Shown here: piece after piece, positions 25,085 to 33,260 of the stretch | How positions within the stretch are numbered: the stretch's first letter is position 1 | Layout of the letters: each line of letters opens with the position of its first letter | Origin: Paracoccus sp041927875 | GTDB lineage: Bacteria > Pseudomonadota > Alphaproteobacteria > Rhodobacterales > Rhodobacteraceae | Reading direction: 5' to 3' (one strand) | Assembly: GCF_041927875.1 (NCBI RefSeq) | Contig: NZ_JBHFHN010000012.1 | Length of the DNA: 64,000 nt | The notes under the pieces: model-generated | Database searches by the model: none | Told to the model about the DNA's origin: nothing | What the model saw: only the letters and a program-made list of their open reading frames with translations | Translations under genes and position numbers: made by a program

Positions 25085-25416
25085 ACCGATTCACGTCCGA
25101 AATGCTTGACCAGCAGGTAGTAAAGCACCGGGCGCAACTTCGACCGGTTCGACCGGCCATAGGTCTCGATCGCGGCGTCGATGCCGGCGTCCAGCTCGGG
25201 TCCGTCCTTCAGGCCCAGCTTCTTGATCAGGAAGTTCTGCTTGATCGTGTCCAGTTCGGATTGCTGGCTGGCGGCCACCAGCTCGGCATCGCTGCGATAG
25301 ATCGCCGGGCCGCAGCCGATGGTCACTTTGGTCAAAAGGTCCATATCCGGCGTCATGCCGCATTTGTCCTTCAGATCGGCTGCGTATTTTGCGATCAGCT
25401 CGTCGCGCTTGCCCAT
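25075..25416 (-). CDS. DUF2853 family protein
   Basis: A 113-residue soluble protein matching the small alphaproteobacterial DUF2853 family: MGKRDELIAKYAADLKDKCG at the N-terminus, DMDLLTKVTIGCGPAIYR in the middle and RSKLRPVLYYLLVKHFGRES at the C-terminus. The function is unknown. The start at 25416 was preferred over an upstream Met at 25458 because the extra residues are not family-like. It converges on the short crotonase, with a ten-base overlap of the 3' ends. Confidence 0.7.
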   Translation of the reverse strand: MGKRDELIAKYAADLKDKCGMTPDMDLLTKVTIGCGPAIYRSDAELVAASQQSELDTIKQNFLIKKLGLKDGPELDAGIDAAIETYGRSNRSKLRPVLYYLLVKHFGRESVYA

Positions 25417-25597
25417 GTCCGTCTCCACTGTCGTTGATGCGCCCGCGCAAGACCGCAACAGGCCCAGGCAGATTAACCCAGTTTAATCGCATGACAATGT
25501 GGCAGATCGCGGCAGCGGCGCAAAACCGGGGGGAAAATCGCCACCCGGTTCCACGGAGCGGGTTCACAGGCGGGGGCGGTCGGTCTATGTCGCGGCC

Positions 25598-26242
25598 ATG
25601 TCACAGCCGCTTAAACCCCGCCGAACGCCCCGCACTGCCGCGCCCCGCGCCTGGCAAAGGATGCTGTCGGGGCGCAGGCTGGATCTGCTGGATCCCACGC
25701 CGATGGATATCGAGGTCGCCGACATCGCGCATGGGCTGGCATTCGTCGCACGCTGGAACGGGCAGACGCAGGGCGACTGGCCCTATTCGGTGGCCGAACA
25801 TTCGCTGCTGGTGGAGCGGATCTTTACCCGCGCCAATCCCGATTGCGGGCCGGTCTGGCAATTGGCGGCGCTGCTGCATGACGCGCCTGAATATGTGATC
25901 GGCGACATGATCAGCCCGGTCAAGGCGGCGGTCGGGGCGGGATATGCGGCGCTGGATCAGCGGCTGACGGCAGCGATCCACCGCCGCTTTGGCCTGCCCG
26001 CGCAGATCCCCGCGCCGATCAAGGCCGCGATCAAGCGCGCCGATGGCATCTCGGCCTGGATGGAGGCGACCGCCATCGCGGGCTTTTCGCAGGCCGAGGC
26101 CGACCGGCTGTTCACCCAGCCCCCGACGGGGCTGGTTGATGGGATGGCGATCGCCCTGCGTCCGGCGGCGCAGGTGCGGGCCGATTACATCGCCCGCCAT
26201 GCGGATCTGCTGGCCGCCATCGACGGCCAGCAAAAGGGCTGA
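25598..26242 (+). CDS. HD-domain hydrolase (YfbR-like)
   Basis: A 214-residue metal-dependent phosphohydrolase. The HD-superfamily residues are visible as VAEHSLLV (about residues 66-73), LLHDAPEYVIGD (about 93-104, with the HD pair) and KRADGIS (the distal Asp). The architecture is that of YfbR/YedJ-type 5'-nucleotidases, and the substrate is probably a nucleoside monophosphate. The start at 25598 (MSQPLKP) was chosen over 25499, because the longer N-terminus has no sequence logic. The stop abuts that of the convergent hvrA gene. Confidence 0.75.
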   Translation: MSQPLKPRRTPRTAAPRAWQRMLSGRRLDLLDPTPMDIEVADIAHGLAFVARWNGQTQGDWPYSVAEHSLLVERIFTRANPDCGPVWQLAALLHDAPEYVIGDMISPVKAAVGAGYAALDQRLTAAIHRRFGLPAQIPAPIKAAIKRADGISAWMEATAIAGFSQAEADRLFTQPPTGLVDGMAIALRPAAQVRADYIARHADLLAAIDGQQKG

Positions 26243-26560
26243 TTACACCGTCAGATCGTCCAGGCCCTTGCCGGCGGCCAGGGCCTCATTCACCCAGGCG
26301 GGGCGACGGCCACGGCCTGACCAGGTTTCCGACGGATTGGCCGGATTGGCATATTTCGCCGCACGCGGCGCGTTGGCGCGACGCTTGCGCCCGGCGCCGG
26401 TCAGATCGGCCAGGCTATAGCCCAGTTCGCGGGCCTTTTCCTCAAGCCGGGTCAGCGCCTCACGGCGCTTGCGATCCTCGAACGAGGCAATGGCGCGGTC
26501 GATCCGGCCGCGCAATTCGCGCAATTCGGACAGCGACAGATCGTCAAGATTCAGGTTCAT
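26243..26560 (-). CDS. hvrA: H-NS family DNA-binding regulator HvrA
   Basis: A 105-residue nucleoid-associated protein. A coiled-coil oligomerisation domain (LSELRELRGRIDRAIASFED, about residues 8-35) is joined by a basic linker to the C-terminal H-NS/Spb DNA-binding motif (AKYANPANPSETWSGRGRRP, about 68-87). In Rhodobacter, HvrA is encoded after regA and tunes photosynthesis and nitrogen genes; here it also lies directly downstream of regA in the same direction, 73 bp apart. Its target genes in this organism cannot be read from the window. Confidence 0.88.
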   Translation of the reverse strand: MNLNLDDLSLSELRELRGRIDRAIASFEDRKRREALTRLEEKARELGYSLADLTGAGRKRRANAPRAAKYANPANPSETWSGRGRRPAWVNEALAAGKGLDDLTV

Positions 26561-26633
26561 TTCCGGTCCCCAAAATGGTCATTGCCGGCAGATAATACCA
26601 GCCGGCCCGAAAATGCAAGGCAACCGAAAATGG

Positions 26634-27191
26634 TTAACGCGGACTGCGCTTTGACAGAATGCGCTGCAATGTCCGGCGATGCATCGAAAGCCGCCGGGCG
26701 GTTTCGCTGACATTGCGATCACATTGTTCATAGACGCGCTGGATATGTTCCCAGCGAACCCGATCGGCCGACATCGGATTTTCCGGTGGCGGCGGCAGCG
26801 TTTCGCCACGCACCAGCAGCGCATTCATGATGTCATCTGCATCGGCAGGTTTCGACAGATAATCCGTCGCGCCCAATTTGACCGCCGCCACGGCGGTCGC
26901 AATCGCGCCATATCCGGTCAGCACGATAATGCGCGCATCGGGGCGGCGCTCGCGCAGGGCCTCGACCACGTCAAGGCCGTTGCCGTCCTCAAGCCGCAGG
27001 TCGATCACCGCATAGGCCGGGGGCGCGGCGCTGACGGCGGCCTTGCCATCCGCCACGCTTTCCGCGGTGCGCGTCTGAAAACCACGCTTTTCCATCGCCT
27101 TGGCCAGGCGCTGCACGAACACCGCATCATCATCGACCAACAGCAGGCTGCGATCTGGGCCTAGGTCGGTTTGGGCGCTGTCGGTCATCAT
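26634..27191 (-). CDS. regA: Redox response regulator RegA (PrrA/ActR)
   Basis: A 185-residue response regulator. The receiver domain (about residues 14-130) has the LLVDDDAVFV acidic pocket, the phosphoacceptor Asp64 in AVIDLRLEDG, and the KP pair in DYLSKPADADD. After a four-proline linker (PPPPEN) comes a Fis-type helix-turn-helix, RNVSETARRLSMHRRTLQRI, which is nearly invariant in the family. It is phosphorylated by RegB and controls energy, nitrogen and carbon metabolism genes in response to redox state. senC lies 61 bp upstream in the same direction. Confidence 0.95.
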   Translation of the reverse strand: MMTDSAQTDLGPDRSLLLVDDDAVFVQRLAKAMEKRGFQTRTAESVADGKAAVSAAPPAYAVIDLRLEDGNGLDVVEALRERRPDARIIVLTGYGAIATAVAAVKLGATDYLSKPADADDIMNALLVRGETLPPPPENPMSADRVRWEHIQRVYEQCDRNVSETARRLSMHRRTLQRILSKRSPR

Positions 27192-27252
27192 GTCCTCGGA
27201 TGGCTTTGCGCCAATCTAGGCAGCATGGCGAGCAAGGTCAAATCGTCCCCCG

Positions 27253-27885
27253 TCAGGAGGCCGCCTTGACGAAGCATTCCACCCGGTCGGCCATCTGCTG
27301 CGGGCTGACGTCGCGGTTGAAAAACTCGACAAAGCCGGTTTTCGGAAGCACCAGATAGGTCTGCGTCGAATGATCGACCAGATAATAATCGTCATCCGGG
27401 CTTTGCGCCTTGTAATAGGTGCGATAGGCGCGGCTGGCGGCGGCCACCTGTTCGGGGCTGCCGGTCAGGCCGATCATTTTCGGATGCAGCGCATCAGTGA
27501 AATCGCGCACCACCTCGGGCGTGTCGCGCGCGGGGTCGACCGAGATGAACACCGGCGTCACATCCATGCCTTTTTCCTCAAGCAGGGTCGCGGCTTCGGC
27601 ATTGCGAGCACTGTCCAGCGGGCAGACATCGGGGCAGAATGTGTAACCGAAATACAGCAGGCTGGGCTTGGTAAACACTTCCTGATCGGTGACGGTCTTT
27701 CCGTTTTCATCGACCAGTGTGAACGGCCCGCCGATCGCGCCGCCGCCTGACACGACCCCCTGGCGGCATTGCGCAAAGGCATCGGCGCTGGCGCCGCCCC
27801 GGTTGACGGCCCACCAGCCCGCCCCCAATCCGATCAGCGCAAGCGCGGTGGCGGCAATCGCGGCGGTGCGAGGGGTCAGCGTCAT
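27253..27885 (-). CDS. senC: SCO1/SenC/PrrC copper chaperone-like protein
   Basis: A 210-residue membrane-anchored, thioredoxin-fold protein. It has an N-terminal transmembrane anchor (about residues 8-28), the copper-binding CxxxC in YTFCPDVCPL (Cys84, Cys88) and the matching His172 in VDHSTQTYL. SCO proteins deliver copper to the CuA site of cytochrome c oxidase and, in Rhodobacter, feed the redox signal to RegB/PrrB. The start at 27885 follows AAGGAACC; an upstream in-frame Met at 27963 is in the promoter region. It is divergent from regB. Confidence 0.92.
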   Translation of the reverse strand: MTLTPRTAAIAATALALIGLGAGWWAVNRGGASADAFAQCRQGVVSGGGAIGGPFTLVDENGKTVTDQEVFTKPSLLYFGYTFCPDVCPLDSARNAEAATLLEEKGMDVTPVFISVDPARDTPEVVRDFTDALHPKMIGLTGSPEQVAAASRAYRTYYKAQSPDDDYYLVDHSTQTYLVLPKTGFVEFFNRDVSPQQMADRVECFVKAAS

Positions 27886-27977
27886 GGCGGTTCCTTTCCG
27901 GCTGCGGCCGATCCGCCAACTGCGGCATTTCGGCCCACATATTGATCGCCTGCCCGGCAGCATCTATCAATCCCTGT

Positions 27978-28008
27978 CGGGGCGCGAATTCGGGGCGCGA
28001 ATTGTCGC
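27978..28008. promoter_or_regulatory. 13-bp tandem repeat and RegA-like site in the regB-senC promoter region
   Basis: The 13-mer CGGGGCGCGAATT is repeated twice without a gap (27978-27990, 27991-28003). The second copy runs into GTCGC, so that GCGCG-AATT-GTCGC (27995-28008) resembles the RegA/PrrA box (GCGNC, variable spacer, GNCGC), with one perfect half. Autoregulation of this intergenic region by RegA is known in Rhodobacter; the site assignment here is tentative. Confidence 0.45.
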
Positions 28009-28052
28009 ATCCGGCGCCTATCTTTCGCGGGGCGCCCCGCAGCGTGACGGAA

Positions 28053-29429
28053 ATGACAGCGACCGATGACTTGCAGCCCGTGCTAAGCGGCGAACGGATC
28101 CGCCTGCGCACGCTGATCCTGCTGCGCTGGACGGCGGCCATCGGGCAGTCGGCGGCGCTGCTGGTGGCTTGGCACCGGTTTGACATCGACATCCACCTGT
28201 GGCCCAGCCTGATCGCCGTCGGCGTGCTGATGGCGGCCAATCTGGCGATCATGGCGCTGTATCCCGCCCGCCGCCGCCTTTCGGAATCCGAGGCGCTGGC
28301 CATGCTGGTCCTTGATACGGTGCAACTGGTGGTGCTGCTGGGGCTGACCGGCGGGATGCACAATCCCTTTGCGCTGCTGGTGCTGGCGCCGGTGACGATT
28401 GCCGCGACCGCGCTGCGCAGTCGGCAGACGGTCGCTTTGGGCGCGCTGACGGTGGTTCTGGTCACCGCCCTGGCGATCTGGGCGCCGCCGATGGCTTTGC
28501 GCGATGGCGGGGTGATCGCCATGCCCGCCGAAGTGGCCTTCGGGCATTGGCTGGCGGTGGTGATCGGCGTCGTCTTCCTTGGCCTTTACGCGCGCCGTGT
28601 CGCGGTCGAGATGCAGGCGATGGAGCAGGCGTTGTTCGCCACCCAGCTTGCCTTGTCGCGCGAACAACGGCTGTGCGATCTGGGCGGCGTGGTGGCCGCC
28701 GCCGCGCATGAGCTGGGCACCCCGCTGGCCACGATCAAGCTGGCCAGTGCCGAACTGGCCAGCGACCTGCGCCGGGTCGCGCCGGATCATCCCGATCTGG
28801 CGCAGGATGCCGCGCTGATCCGGTCCGAGGCCGACCGATGCAGCGCCATCCTGCGCGACATGGGCCGCATCGGCCGCGACGATCTGCACCTGCGCCACGC
28901 CCCTCTGGCCGCGCTGCTGGCCGAAGCCGCCGAGCCACATCAGGCCCGCCGCGCCGGTATTACCGTTTCGTTTCAAGAGCATGGAGACGGCGGGCTGATC
29001 GTTCAGCGGATGCCCGAATTGATCCATGGCCTGCGCAACCTGATTCAGAACGCGGTCGATTTCGCGCGCGGCCATGTCTGGATCGACAGCGACTGGACCG
29101 ACAGCCAGTTGCGGCTGCGCATCACCGATGACGGTCCGGGCTTTCCGCCGCAGATCCTGTCGCAGATCGGCTATCCGTTTCTGGGTCAGCGGCGCGGCAG
29201 CGAACGGCCGGGCTATGACGGCATGGGCCTGGGCCTGTTCATCGCCAAGACGCTGCTGGAACGCAGCGGCGCGCGGCTGCGCTTTGCCAATGCCGCCGAT
29301 CCGTTCCTGACCGATGCCGAGAACCAGGGCCGCACCGGCGCGGTGGTCGAACTGGTCTGGCCGCGCAACCGGATTGAGGCCGCGCCGCCCCCCGGTGGCT
29401 TGGGCCGCAACCCCTCCATGCCCGAATAA
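28053..29429 (+). CDS. regB: Redox sensor histidine kinase RegB (PrrB)
   Basis: A 458-residue membrane histidine kinase with six transmembrane segments (about residues 20-180). It carries the ubiquinone-binding heptad GGMHNPF (about 100-106), the redox-active cysteine (Cys208 in EQRLCDLGG) and the H box AAAAHELGTPLATIKL with His219. The kinase domain shows the N box (LIQNAVDFA), DDGPGF and GMGLGLFIAKTLLE boxes. It phosphorylates RegA under reduced conditions. The start at 28053 follows ACGGAA; the family rarely extends further upstream. Divergent from senC-regA-hvrA, which completes the classic module. Confidence 0.95.
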   Translation: MTATDDLQPVLSGERIRLRTLILLRWTAAIGQSAALLVAWHRFDIDIHLWPSLIAVGVLMAANLAIMALYPARRRLSESEALAMLVLDTVQLVVLLGLTGGMHNPFALLVLAPVTIAATALRSRQTVALGALTVVLVTALAIWAPPMALRDGGVIAMPAEVAFGHWLAVVIGVVFLGLYARRVAVEMQAMEQALFATQLALSREQRLCDLGGVVAAAAHELGTPLATIKLASAELASDLRRVAPDHPDLAQDAALIRSEADRCSAILRDMGRIGRDDLHLRHAPLAALLAEAAEPHQARRAGITVSFQEHGDGGLIVQRMPELIHGLRNLIQNAVDFARGHVWIDSDWTDSQLRLRITDDGPGFPPQILSQIGYPFLGQRRGSERPGYDGMGLGLFIAKTLLERSGARLRFANAADPFLTDAENQGRTGAVVELVWPRNRIEAAPPPGGLGRNPSMPE

Positions 29430-29505
29430 CCGTCCCCGGTTAACCCCGTCTTAACCCTTGATCGGCCAGTGTCCGACCGGGACAGACATATAACCGGGGC
29501 GAATC

Positions 29506-31200
29506 ATGGCACAAAACTGGGTGCTGGCCGGGCTGATCGTGATGACGGCGCTGGTCATGGCGGTGATACCGCAACTTCTGGCGCGCATCCGATTGCGCCA
29601 TAACCGCGCCCAGGCCGAGGCCGAGGCGGCGGCCCGTCAGACCGTCTTTCTGTTTGAGGGCGACCGTCTGATCGACGCCACGCCCGCGGCGCTGGATCTG
29701 CTGGGGGGGCTGCCGCCGGCGGCCTCGGACTGGTCGCGGCTGGTTGCCTATCTGGCGCCGCGCTTTCCGCAGGCCCTGGCCGATCTGGGCGGTGCGGGGC
29801 AGGGCGCGCAGGTGTTCGTGGGGGCTGATGCCGGTGGGGCCGCGCGGCTGCGCCTGAACCTCGACCGGCGCGATGACCGCTTGCGCGTCACGCTGACGGC
29901 TGTCGGCGCGCAGCCCGCCGCCGATCTGGCGCGGCTGGCCCAGGATGACGACACCGACCGGCTGCGCACGATGATCGAGGCTGCGCCGATCCTGTCCTGG
30001 CGCGAAACCGGTCAGGGTCAGGTAATCTGGGCCAACGCCGCCTATCGCGCGCTGGTTCTGGGGCCGGATGACGCCCATCCCTGGCCCTTGCCCACGCTGT
30101 TCGCGCCCTTCGACGCCCAGGCCATGCCCCGCCAGCAGGCACTTGGCGACACCGCGGCAAAGGGCCGCTGGTTCGATCTGCACGACGGTCCCGATACCGG
30201 CGACCGGCTGCGGTTTGCCATACCCGCCGATGCCGCCGTCCGCGCCGAGGGGCAACTGCGCGAGTTTGTGCAAACGCTGTCCAAGACCTTCGCCGATCTG
30301 CCCATCGGCCTGGCCGTCTTTGACCGTCAGCGCCGCTTGCAGGTGTTCAACCCGGCGCTGACCGATCTGACCACGCTGGGGGCCGCCTTCCTGTCTGCAC
30401 GGCCCAGCTTCGAGGACTTCCTCGACCGCCTGCGCGAGGCGCGGATGATGCCCGAACCCAAGGATTATCGCGGTTGGCGCCAGCGGCTTGTCACGCTCGA
30501 GGCGGCAGCGGCGGCGGGCTATCACTGCGAAACCTGGTCGCTGCCGGGCGGGCAGACCTATCGCGTGACCGGTCGCCCGCATCCGGGGGGCGCCATCGCC
30601 TTTCTGATCGAGGATATCTCGACAGCGATGCGCCTGACCCGCCAGTTCCGGGCCGAGATCGACCTGGGCCGCGAGATTCTGGATCATCTTGACCTGCCGC
30701 TGTGCGTGATTTCACGCGAGGGAGGCGTGGTGACCGCCAATGCGGCGGCGCGCGCCCTCGTCCCCGCATTGGCGGGCGATCACGCGCAATGGGCGGTCTT
30801 GGCCGATTGCGCGCAGCCCGACGCGCGCGACGCACTTGGGGCGGCGATCGGCGCCCATGCCAATTGGCACGGGGTGCTGACGTTTCCCGGTCATCGGCAA
30901 GTGACCGCGCAGGCCGGGCCGATTGCGGGCGGCATGTTGCTGGTGCAGCTGACGCCGCTGCCCGCCGCGACCCCGCCGATGGGCGCCGCCGCGCGCCAGG
31001 CCCGCGCGATGGCGGCCGTGGCCCGCCGTCGCGTCCAGGCCCCGTCGCCCGCACCTGAAGCCCTTGCGCAGCCCGACATCGCCAAGCCAGATGCGGCCTT
31101 GGCCGACACAGCCCTGGCATCCGCTGGCTTTGCCGAGGCGGCGCCGGGCTTTCCCTTCCGCTCACCCGCGATGGTGATGCGACCGCAGACGACAGCCTGA
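29506..31200 (+). CDS. Membrane-anchored PAS-domain protein without kinase domain
   Basis: A 564-residue protein with one N-terminal transmembrane helix (about residues 5-23), at least three PAS-like segments (near 46-130, 150-230 and 255-380) and a further one near 385-480, then an Ala/Pro-rich tail. The best PAS matches are the VFDRQRRLQVFNPAL and WANAAYRAL segments. No H box or ATP-binding motif follows, so it cannot act as a kinase by itself. It starts 76 bp after regB and may be a redox or ligand sensor that works through a partner. Similar proteins occur in this place in related genomes, to my knowledge. Confidence 0.65.
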   Translation: MAQNWVLAGLIVMTALVMAVIPQLLARIRLRHNRAQAEAEAAARQTVFLFEGDRLIDATPAALDLLGGLPPAASDWSRLVAYLAPRFPQALADLGGAGQGAQVFVGADAGGAARLRLNLDRRDDRLRVTLTAVGAQPAADLARLAQDDDTDRLRTMIEAAPILSWRETGQGQVIWANAAYRALVLGPDDAHPWPLPTLFAPFDAQAMPRQQALGDTAAKGRWFDLHDGPDTGDRLRFAIPADAAVRAEGQLREFVQTLSKTFADLPIGLAVFDRQRRLQVFNPALTDLTTLGAAFLSARPSFEDFLDRLREARMMPEPKDYRGWRQRLVTLEAAAAAGYHCETWSLPGGQTYRVTGRPHPGGAIAFLIEDISTAMRLTRQFRAEIDLGREILDHLDLPLCVISREGGVVTANAAARALVPALAGDHAQWAVLADCAQPDARDALGAAIGAHANWHGVLTFPGHRQVTAQAGPIAGGMLLVQLTPLPAATPPMGAAARQARAMAAVARRRVQAPSPAPEALAQPDIAKPDAALADTALASAGFAEAAPGFPFRSPAMVMRPQTTA

Positions 31201-31201
31201 A

Positions 31202-31273
31202 CGACCTCGCGCCAAGGGCGGAGCGCGGAGGGCAGGGCGCGACCGCGGTTGCGGGACGGATAGCGCGAGGTCG
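31202..31273 (+). terminator. Long-range 11-bp inverted repeat after the PAS gene
   Basis: CGACCTCGCGC (31202-31212) and GCGCGAGGTCG (31263-31273) are perfect complements around a 50-base GC-rich loop, starting two bases after the PAS gene stop. There is no T-run. It could be a structured 3' end. Confidence 0.4.
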
Positions 31274-31379
31274 GCGCGGCTGCCGGGGGCGATGGCAGTG
31301 CGGCGGCGGCTGGCGGCGGCGGGCGGGTGGCAAGGTCCGTCGGCCTTCCCTCAGGCGGGGCGGGGCGCTAAGACGGGGC

Positions 31380-33260
31380 ATGAGCTGCGCCCCCGTTGAC
31401 CTGACCCTGGATTTGCCCGACCCCGCCGCCAGCGATGCGCTGGCCCTGGCGATCGAGCCATGGCTGCGACCGGGGGATACGCTGCTTTTGAACGGCCCGG
31501 TCGGGGCTGGGAAATCGCACCTCGCCCGCGCCCTGATCGCAGCGCGGCTGGCCCGGCACGGCCAAGCCGAGGATATCCCCTCGCCGACCTTTACCCTTGT
31601 GCAGACCTATCAGGCCGCGGCGGATGAGATCTGGCACGCCGACCTTTATCGCCTGACCGGCCCGGACGAGGTTGCCGAACTGGGGCTGGATCAGGCGATG
31701 GGGCAGGCGATCTGCCTGATCGAATGGCCTGACCGACTAGGCGATGGGACACCGCCCGAGGCGCTGCACGTTGATCTGACGGTCGTCGAATCGGCGGGCG
31801 CCGCGCTGCCTGGTCGCCGTGCCCGGCTGGTTGGCCCGGCCCGCTGGGCGCCCATGCTGGGGGTGGCGGCGGTGGCCGTGGCGCGGTCGGTGCAGATCAG
31901 CGCCTTTCTGGCGCGTCATCACTGGGGTGACGCCGCCCGTCAGCCGCTGGCTGGCGATGCCTCGGCCCGGCGCTATCTGCGGCTGTGGCGCGACGATGGC
32001 CGCCGCGCGATCCTGATGGACGCCCCGCCCGGCACCTGCGGATCACCCGCGCCCTTCCTGCGGATGACCGACTGGCTGCGCGGCCACGGCTACAGCGCGC
32101 CCGAGGTTCTGGCCGCAGACCCCGAAACCGGTCTGATCCTGCTTGAGGATCTGGGCGACCGCCTGCTGGCGCACGAGCTGGCGCGGCTGCCCCAGCCGCA
32201 GCCGACCGCCCAGAGCCACGACGGTGACCAGGCTGACACTGTGTGGAAAGGCGCTGGCGAACCTGACCGCACCGGGACGGGCGCCAACCGCCCCGACGAA
32301 CCGTGCCATGACAGCGACAAGGCCGCTGCGGCAGCGGAGGGCGCTTGCGAACCTGTGGCAGCACCCGACGGTGCCGTAACCAGTAACCTTCACCCTACCG
32401 CGCAGGCGGCGCGCGCCGGGCGGCTGTTCCCACATCCCGACCGGCCCCAATGCGGCATTGTGAATGCCGATCTGCCCGGCGGTGAACCGGACCGAATGCC
32501 GCCCGACGATCCGGCAGTGCCGCGAACCACGCCCCCGGCGCAGCCCCTGTCCGAGCCGGCGGCCTATCGCGCGTTGACATTGCTCTTGGCCGATCTGCAC
32601 CGCCACGCCCCGCCCGACGGTCTGACCGTCCTGACGCCCGAGACGCTGGGCCAGATGACCCGCATCGCTGCCGATTGGTATGCCACCGCGCAGCCCGGCG
32701 ACAGTGCCCCCGGCACCAGTCCCGCAGCCGACGCGCTTGAGGCCGCGATCCGCGCCGCCGCCGACCGGCTTCTGGACGGCGCCATGGTGCTGGCGCTGCG
32801 CGACTTTCACGCTGAGAACATCATTCTGCTGGATCGCCCCGGCCCCGCCGCGCTTGGCCTTCTGGATTATCAGGACGCGGTTCTGGCGCATCCGGCCTAT
32901 GATCTTGCCTCGGCCCTGCAGGACGCGCGGCGCGACGTGCCGCCCGCCATCGAGGCCGCCGAGCGCGCGCATTATGCCGCCCTGACCGGGGCCGATCCCG
33001 ACCGCTTTGCCGCTGCCTATGCGCTGGTCGCGGCGCAGCGGAACCTCCGCATTCTGGGGGTGTTCGCGCGACTGTGCCGGGCAGGCGGCAAGGCCGGTTA
33101 TGTCGCGCTGCTGCCGCGCGTCTGGGGATATGTCCAGCGCAACCTGGCGCATCCGGCGCTGGCCGACCTGGCGCGGGTCGTGGCCGCCCACCTGCCCGCG
33201 CCGACCGATGACCGACTGGATCAGATGAGGGCCGAATGCGGACAACACCCGATGCGCTGA
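31380..33260 (+). CDS. Bifunctional TsaE ATPase / sugar kinase-like phosphotransferase fusion
   Basis: A 626-residue fusion. Residues 1-155 are TsaE, the ATPase of the tRNA threonylcarbamoyladenosine (t6A37) complex, with Walker A GPVGAGKS (39-46), SPTFTLVQTY and HADLYRL. Residues 165-620 form an aminoglycoside-phosphotransferase-fold kinase like AmgK (MurNAc/GlcNAc anomeric kinase of cell wall recycling), with the catalytic loop RDFHAENI and LLDYQD. Between them, at 271-391, is a Pro/Asp/Gly-rich insert of about 120 residues without structure. The MurU-like gene follows with a 25-base overlap, which supports the AmgK assignment. The N-terminal domain is safe; the kinase substrate is inferred. 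Confidence 0.82.
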   Translation: MSCAPVDLTLDLPDPAASDALALAIEPWLRPGDTLLLNGPVGAGKSHLARALIAARLARHGQAEDIPSPTFTLVQTYQAAADEIWHADLYRLTGPDEVAELGLDQAMGQAICLIEWPDRLGDGTPPEALHVDLTVVESAGAALPGRRARLVGPARWAPMLGVAAVAVARSVQISAFLARHHWGDAARQPLAGDASARRYLRLWRDDGRRAILMDAPPGTCGSPAPFLRMTDWLRGHGYSAPEVLAADPETGLILLEDLGDRLLAHELARLPQPQPTAQSHDGDQADTVWKGAGEPDRTGTGANRPDEPCHDSDKAAAAAEGACEPVAAPDGAVTSNLHPTAQAARAGRLFPHPDRPQCGIVNADLPGGEPDRMPPDDPAVPRTTPPAQPLSEPAAYRALTLLLADLHRHAPPDGLTVLTPETLGQMTRIAADWYATAQPGDSAPGTSPAADALEAAIRAAADRLLDGAMVLALRDFHAENIILLDRPGPAALGLLDYQDAVLAHPAYDLASALQDARRDVPPAIEAAERAHYAALTGADPDRFAAAYALVAAQRNLRILGVFARLCRAGGKAGYVALLPRVWGYVQRNLAHPALADLARVVAAHLPAPTDDRLDQMRAECGQHPMR

